DNA of 64,000 nucleotides, from positions 39,879 to 103,878 of the forward strand of contig ARYC01017515.1 in NCBI GenBank assembly GCA_000711775.1. The letters run 5' to 3'. This document shows positions 59,746 to 64,000 of this stretch, piece by piece; position 1 is the stretch's first letter; the number at the start of each line of letters is the position of its first letter. Origin of the DNA: Oxytricha trifallax (lineage: Eukaryota; Ciliophora; Spirotrichea; Sporadotrichida; Oxytrichidae). The notes under the pieces were generated by a model that saw nothing but the letters and a program-made list of their open reading frames with translations, was not told the DNA's origin and did no database searches. The position numbers and the translations under genes were made by a program.

Positions 59746-60536
59746 ATGGAATCACTCAATGATCAAATGAAAAGAGTCGAGGCTCAAGAAATGATATCAA
59801 GATTCAGAAGTAAGGAAGATCTCTATCGATACCTAACTTTACATGGTAAGATAACTTGATGACTATTAACATATTATACAGTTGGTTTATTCCTTCCAAC
59901 GATGGAAGGTACCAAAATTTCATTCTTGAAAGCAATACTTTGTAAGGAGAAGAAAGCTTTTAAAAATAAAGAGATTAAACTAATCGAAATTCCCAACTAC
60001 CCTGAGATTTCAGTCACTAATCTTTATGAGGATGCCATGTAAGATGAGGAAGTGGTAGTTTACCTTCCTACCAAGAAACAATTCTCTAATAAACTCCCAG
60101 AGAGGAACTTCTTCTTTGGTGTTCTTGGTACAATAAAAGAGGATTATCTCAGAGAAATTATTGAAGAAGCACATAAGAAACGATATTCTATTTCTCCTGA
60201 AGACTAGAAGAAGCAAGGCATTCTAATAAGCTCAGCTTGGCTAGAGGAACTTAAGAAGCATCCTTATCTTTCAAGTAAGCTTTGACATATAACTTTGTAG
60301 GAAAATCAGGCACTGGTATATATCTTATGAAAGAGCATGCTAAGGTTCATAGAGAGAGAAAGTCACAAAAAATTCATGAAGTGAGCAAGAGACTTTATAA
60401 AGATGTTTAAAAGCCAGATGAAATGAACATAGATGCAGGAGCTGGCACAAAGAGAAGAAATATGGGCCCAAACAAGCCATAAGAAGAGGAGAAGAAAGAG
60501 AAGCCAAACCCATTTATGGGCCAGTTTAATATGTGA
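59746..60536 (+). CDS. TBE 22-kDa ORF, intact after two introns
   Basis: ATG 59746 (MESLNDQMKRVEAQEM), TGA 60534-60536. Introns 59846-59881 (36 nt) and 60275-60300 (26 nt); the spliced frame is 729 bp, 242 residues, uninterrupted. Conserved blocks: LTLHVGLFLP...ISFLKAIL, VVVYLPTKK, VLGTIKEDYLREIIEEAHKK and KSGTGIYLMKEHAKVHRER. It matches the small gene of the two TBE-like units at 2926-3741 and 16439-17260. No catalytic motif recognised. Confidence 0.85.
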
Positions 60537-60542
60537 ATATAT

Positions 60543-61602
60543 TCATTCGTTTAAATCTAAAACTTATTTATAAACATTCATTCTTCCCTTTCTCGCACAA
60601 ATTGTTGTCTTATCTACGCTCACTCTCTTACAGCAGCTTTGAATCAAGTCTACTGTATCGAGGGGCAAGTCATGCATAAGATGATACAGCAGAAGCTTCT
60701 TGTAGTGAGTCTTTATTTAACTCCAGTAGAATTCTATTCCATTAAATTAAGGACTATAAGGAACGTTGTATACAGGAGTTATGTTTAACTCTTCATAAGC
60801 TTTCTTAGACTCCTTAGTCTTATGAACTGATAGGTTATCAACAAACAGGATGATCTCTTGGTTGCTATACTTCTCTCTGAGCTATGTAGGAACTCTATAT
60901 ACTACTCTCGCTTAATAGAGCGAGGGTGAATCACATAACTCTCTAAGCCTGAATCTTCACTTATACCAGCTAAAATTGCATGAGTGACTACCTCTACTTT
61001 TTAGTCATAAACTTCTATGTTATCATACTTCTTGTACCAAGACTTATTAATAAAAGTGTTGAACGTAAACACAGCTTCATCTGCATGTATGAACTTGATG
61101 TTATTATCAATAGCTCTCTGCATTTAATCATATATATATTTAAATTAGTACTATAAAATGGAACTGTAAAATCAATCACTCTCTTAACTCTGCTGACAGT
61201 CTTGAAAGTAATACCATTTCGTCTATAAATATTGGCTATACTAAGGAGAGATACGCATGTCTGGAAACTTGCGATGAAACATGACAGCTCGTTAGTCAAG
61301 AGGAAAGTGAGCTCAATACTTTAATGTCTTAGAGTCACAGAGATAGTCAATATGGACCTGTGAGAACTTTTATTTTCTTGCAGGATGTTTTCTAGAGCCT
61401 GAGTTATAATGTTAAACAGCTAACAAGCAATGATACCTAACGGTTGGGGCACTCTTGTGTAGGAGTCTTGCTATGGCTGTATAATTCACACTGGTTTGAC
61501 TTAGACTATATTAAAACTTGTACCATACCGAAGCTGAAGCAGTAAATCTAAATATTACTCATCATAAATAGACCCTAAATTTCGCTAATTTCTATTTCTC
61601 AT
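60543..61602 (-). pseudogene. TBE 42-kDa transposase of the young TBE, 1-nt deletions
   Basis: ATG 61602, TGA 60543-60545, tail-to-tail with the 22-kDa ORF. Motifs as in copy A with the DNLSVHKTKESKKAYE block in frame. Two single-base deletions relative to copy A (near 61135 in the NLNY region and near 60895 before LREKY) break the frame. Assembly indels cannot be excluded. Confidence 0.8.
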
Positions 61603-61704
61603 TTTGAAAATTGGCCTAATTTCTCTACTAACCCCAATAAGACCCCAACTATACCCTACAAATCAAAGCACTTATAAACCTCACTAAGGGGCTTTAGGGT
61701 TTTG

Positions 61705-61905
61705 ATAGAGTGCGATATGCCTCGCAACGATCACTACTCTAGAAGGTGCGAGAAGGATGCTAAGCAAAGGATAAATCAATTTATAGAAAGAAACAGGGCC
61801 TCTCAATCAACGAAACAAATGGCAGAGTCAATAATAATAATACAACCAAACTCAAGATCAGACATCAATAGAGCAGTTAGAGTTGTAATTAAGTAATATA
61901 AATTT
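61705..61905 (+). pseudogene. zinc-finger/kinase protein of the old TBE, 3' part
   Basis: Begins in the frame left open at 57587 (ECDMPRND..., matching ECDMESMS in the other copies) and continues SIIIIQPNSRSDINRAVRVV, which corresponds to MIIVRATAYPRSSLEDILET. This proves the nested insertion. Confidence 0.75.
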
Positions 61906-62550
61906 CAGACCTCTCACTTGATCCAAAAGTGCATTTAAAATGATTAAATTAAATACATTTACTATAAAATTCACATTAAAACCTATTATTGTTGCTGAAA
62001 TACAAAAGAATAGGAAATTGTAAGAATCAAAAATACAAAAAACTGCTGTATATTTGAAAGTTTTAATATATTTACAATTAATACCATAAAATGTCTATAA
62101 AACGAAAGAGTTCTTGCATTTTTTTTCATAGTATACTAACTGTCCTATTTATTACTATAATAATATTATTATTTTGTATAGTTTTTCTCAAAAAATAATT
62201 CTATTTGAGAGGAGCAAGCTTGTACTATTATTAATTAAGCATTATATGATGTTTTATTTACTAGCGCATTATATGCATTTAATGTTTCTTTTAGTCTAAA
62301 TACTCTTAATTTATAAGTTCTTACTTCAACAACTCTTAAATTTGGCATGTTAATTTATCTTCACTTTCATCATTAGGTTTAATTTGTATCCTAAAAGCAA
62401 AAATTAAGCATAAATCAAAGAAATTATAGTAACATATAGATTAAAGAGCATCACATCGCCACAAAGTGGTATTGTTAATTGAGATTGCTCGGAACCATTT
62501 TTACAAATAATAATATAATTATTTACTCTTAATTCTTGATTTTCAAAAAT
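61906..62550. other. extra AT-rich DNA near the right end of the old TBE
   Basis: In the other two TBEs only about 55 bp separate the kinase stop from the terminal repeat. Here about 0.6 kb of AT-rich, non-coding DNA intervenes, perhaps another insertion or IES-like DNA. No repeat ends recognised. Confidence 0.35.
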
Positions 62551-62635
62551 TCATATACAATAATAACCCTAACCCCTAACAAATTCCCTACAAATCAAAG
62601 CACTTAAAACCTCATTAAGGGGTTTTGGTGTTTTT

Positions 62636-62638
62636 ATT
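62636..62638. repeat. target duplication ATT of the old TBE, right
   Basis: Matches 53993-53995. Confidence 0.65.
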
Positions 62639-62699
62639 CGAAGATCCTTCCGTGTTATCGTTTGCAATACTGTTTTTTAAGAAACCCTTGATGCCAAAT

Positions 62700-63175
62700 A
62701 TCGCCACCTAAAGTAAAATTTGGCACTCAGATTCAAAGATACGATTATCTCCCTCTTCTCAAAATGAAAGCAAGCCCATGCATATCTGCAACATGTTAGA
62801 ATGATGACGGGAAAGTTTCCCTTAAATACATTGCCGAAGGTTACGATTTGCTCTTCGGAAAGTAAATGGACAAGGTTGATATCGAGAAGATGTTTAAGTC
62901 TATGAATATTGATGCCAGTGGATTCATTTTATTTCTCTGAATTCGATGTTACTGCAATGAATGAAAGAACCTTATGACTAACGAGAAGTTCTAAGCAAAG
63001 ACGACAGTGGCTTCACCTCATCAGATGAAATAAAGGAAATTCTTGGACTCGGAAAGACTATTTCTAAGGAAGATATGATATTATCAGATAACTAAATGTC
63101 AAGGAAGATGGCCAGATTTTATTTGAAAAATTTTCACAAATAATACAGAATTTTTCCAGTAGATTATTTGCATAG
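62700..63175 (+). pseudogene. EF-hand segment of a calcium-dependent protein kinase-like gene
   Basis: On +, VSLKYIAEGYDLLFGKQMDK, then VDIEKMFKSMNIDASGFI, SEFDVTAMNERTL and TSSDEIKEILGLGKTISKED. This follows the C-terminal calmodulin-like region of CDPKs (helix, N-x-D-x-S-G loop, SEF, inter-hand linker, next hand). Two 1-nt frame breaks occur at 62928 and 62970, and only fragments of two hands are present. It may be a decaying germline copy or MDSs with small interruptions. EF-hands bind calcium and release kinase autoinhibition. Confidence 0.55.
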
Positions 63176-63429
63176 TAAATAAATATAACTTTTATATAGT
63201 TATTTTATATTGTCTTTTTTTCACATACTTTTATCTAAAATTAAGAAACATATAATATAACTTTAAATAATCCTTATTTTATAAATAAATATGCGAAAAT
63301 GCTAGCAACATGATGTATATTTTTAATAAATAATTCTTTATGCATTTTAAAAGAATGAAAATATTTGAAGACATTAATTAAATGAATACATAATAGATAA
63401 TTATATAAATTAATTAGTTTATATTATTT

Positions 63430-63860
63430 AAAACTGTTTATTATTTTTAATTTATATAGTTGAATGAAATTCTTTTAGCATTGAGATCTTTCAAAATTGT
63501 GACAGTTTTTGATGTTCAACTTTTCAAGTTAAAATTTACTTGTCTTTCTAGCTGTTTGGTTTTTATGTTCTTTTGTGGTCATCTTCATTTCTGATGCTAT
63601 CCTTAACAAAAGCATATCAAAGTGATAAGGTTAAACAACAGTTAATTTTATAGAAGGATATCATTTTCGATATTGTAGATTAACCAACCAGACTTCTGTT
63701 CAATCTGAATGATTTTAGACATTTGTATTTAATTATTTACGCTGTAGATTCATTCTTTTTATCTCATTTTATACTTCCATTTTTATCTCAAAGTGACTCA
63801 TTATGAGACTTAGCTGCTCTTCTTCATCTTTAAACCATAATTAAACCTTTCTCTTAAAAA
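63430..63860 (-). other. weak coding-like patch
   Basis: Two minus frames carry protein-like stretches: DEEEQLSLIMSHFEIKMEVQ (63.75-63.84 kb) and RIASEMKMTTKEHKNQTARK (63.53-63.61 kb), helical and charged. Could be one coiled-coil fragment with a frame change. No family recognised. Confidence 0.25.
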
Positions 63861-64000
63861 AGACAAAGAATTCAATTACATTCAATATATTAAAAATATT
63901 TAAGGATATTGACATACTTGAGATTACCGACAATAAACATTCAAAGTATTGCAACAGACTCTTTAGAAAACTAAATGATAAAGAAACGACTAGAATTTAT

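Larger units (their letters stand above)
57591..61704 (-). mobile_element. TBE1: young TBE transposon (4114 bp) nested in the old TBE
   Basis: Reverse orientation. Nearly identical to the element at 35089-39199 across all three genes and both terminal repeats. The left tip (CAAATTACTCCATAACCCC) and right tip (GGGGCTTTAGGGTTTTG) carry a few substitutions in the C4A4 units. Flanks AAT/ATA do not form a perfect 3-bp duplication. It splits the old TBE kinase ORF between ...ALAAII and ECDM.... Confidence 0.9.
53996..62635 (+). mobile_element. old TBE transposon, split by a younger TBE
   Basis: Terminal sequences are decayed C4A4 repeats (AAAAACCCCTTAACCTC... and ...GGGGTTTTGGTGTTTTT), flanked by ATT. 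Gene order is the TBE one: transposase (+), 22-kDa (-), zinc-finger/kinase (+). It is clearly diverged from the other two TBEs. The 4.1-kb inner TBE lies in its kinase gene, and about 0.6 kb of extra AT-rich DNA precedes its right end. Confidence 0.85.

Noticed and set aside
61015-61299. 94-residue minus ORF starting MTNELSCF
   Set aside because: Out-of-frame reading of the TBE transposase; the first-Asp block is in another frame.

Overview
The window reads as germline (micronuclear) DNA of a hypotrich ciliate close to Oxytricha. TAA and TAG must be read as glutamine and only TGA as stop for almost every recognisable gene to stay open. Introns are 24-42 nt GT...AG. The background is very AT-rich with small GC-richer islands. 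Two elements are TBE transposons with C4A4 telomere-like ends and an ANT-type target duplication, a hallmark of Oxytricha germline DNA. No rRNA, tRNA, CRISPR array or bacterial-type operon was seen.

Layout. 1-22 kb: two diverged copies of a three-gene unit that I do not recognise as described. Each has a DD34E (Tc1/IS630-like) transposase on -, a small gene on + homologous to the TBE 22-kDa ORF, and a roughly 1000-residue SecA-like ATPase on -. Copy 1 (1.1-7.2 kb) is the better preserved. Copy 2 (14.8-21.9 kb) is broken by frameshifts and two inserted inverted-repeat elements. Between the copies, on the same strand as transposase 2, lie an MT-A70 (DPPW) N6-adenine methyltransferase gene and an unrecognised gene. 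22-32 kb: AT-rich DNA with islands that look like macronucleus-destined segments (MDSs), one pair split by a 0.9-kb IES-like element flanked by a 12-bp direct repeat, then a 0.8-kb foldback. 33-42.4 kb: a decayed LINE (APE endonuclease, FADD reverse transcriptase, plus a basic ORF downstream), cut by a complete 4.1-kb TBE at 35089-39199. 42-53 kb: AT-rich DNA with an ancient TBE transposase relic near 47 kb, an unknown coding relic, two short inverted-repeat elements and several MDS-like islands. 54-62.6 kb: an old TBE into whose kinase gene a young TBE inserted in reverse. 62.7-63.2 kb: a broken calcium-dependent-kinase-like EF-hand segment.

How the parts relate. TBEs encode transposase, a 22-kDa protein and a zinc-finger/kinase protein, on alternating strands. 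The new unit keeps a transposase, a 22-kDa-like gene (full-length gap-poor similarity, one intron at the same residue and phase) and the alternating-strand plan. It carries a SecA-like motor where TBE has the zinc-finger kinase. I infer a sister family of TBE-like germline transposons. Boundaries of this unit and its terminal repeats could not be found by eye.
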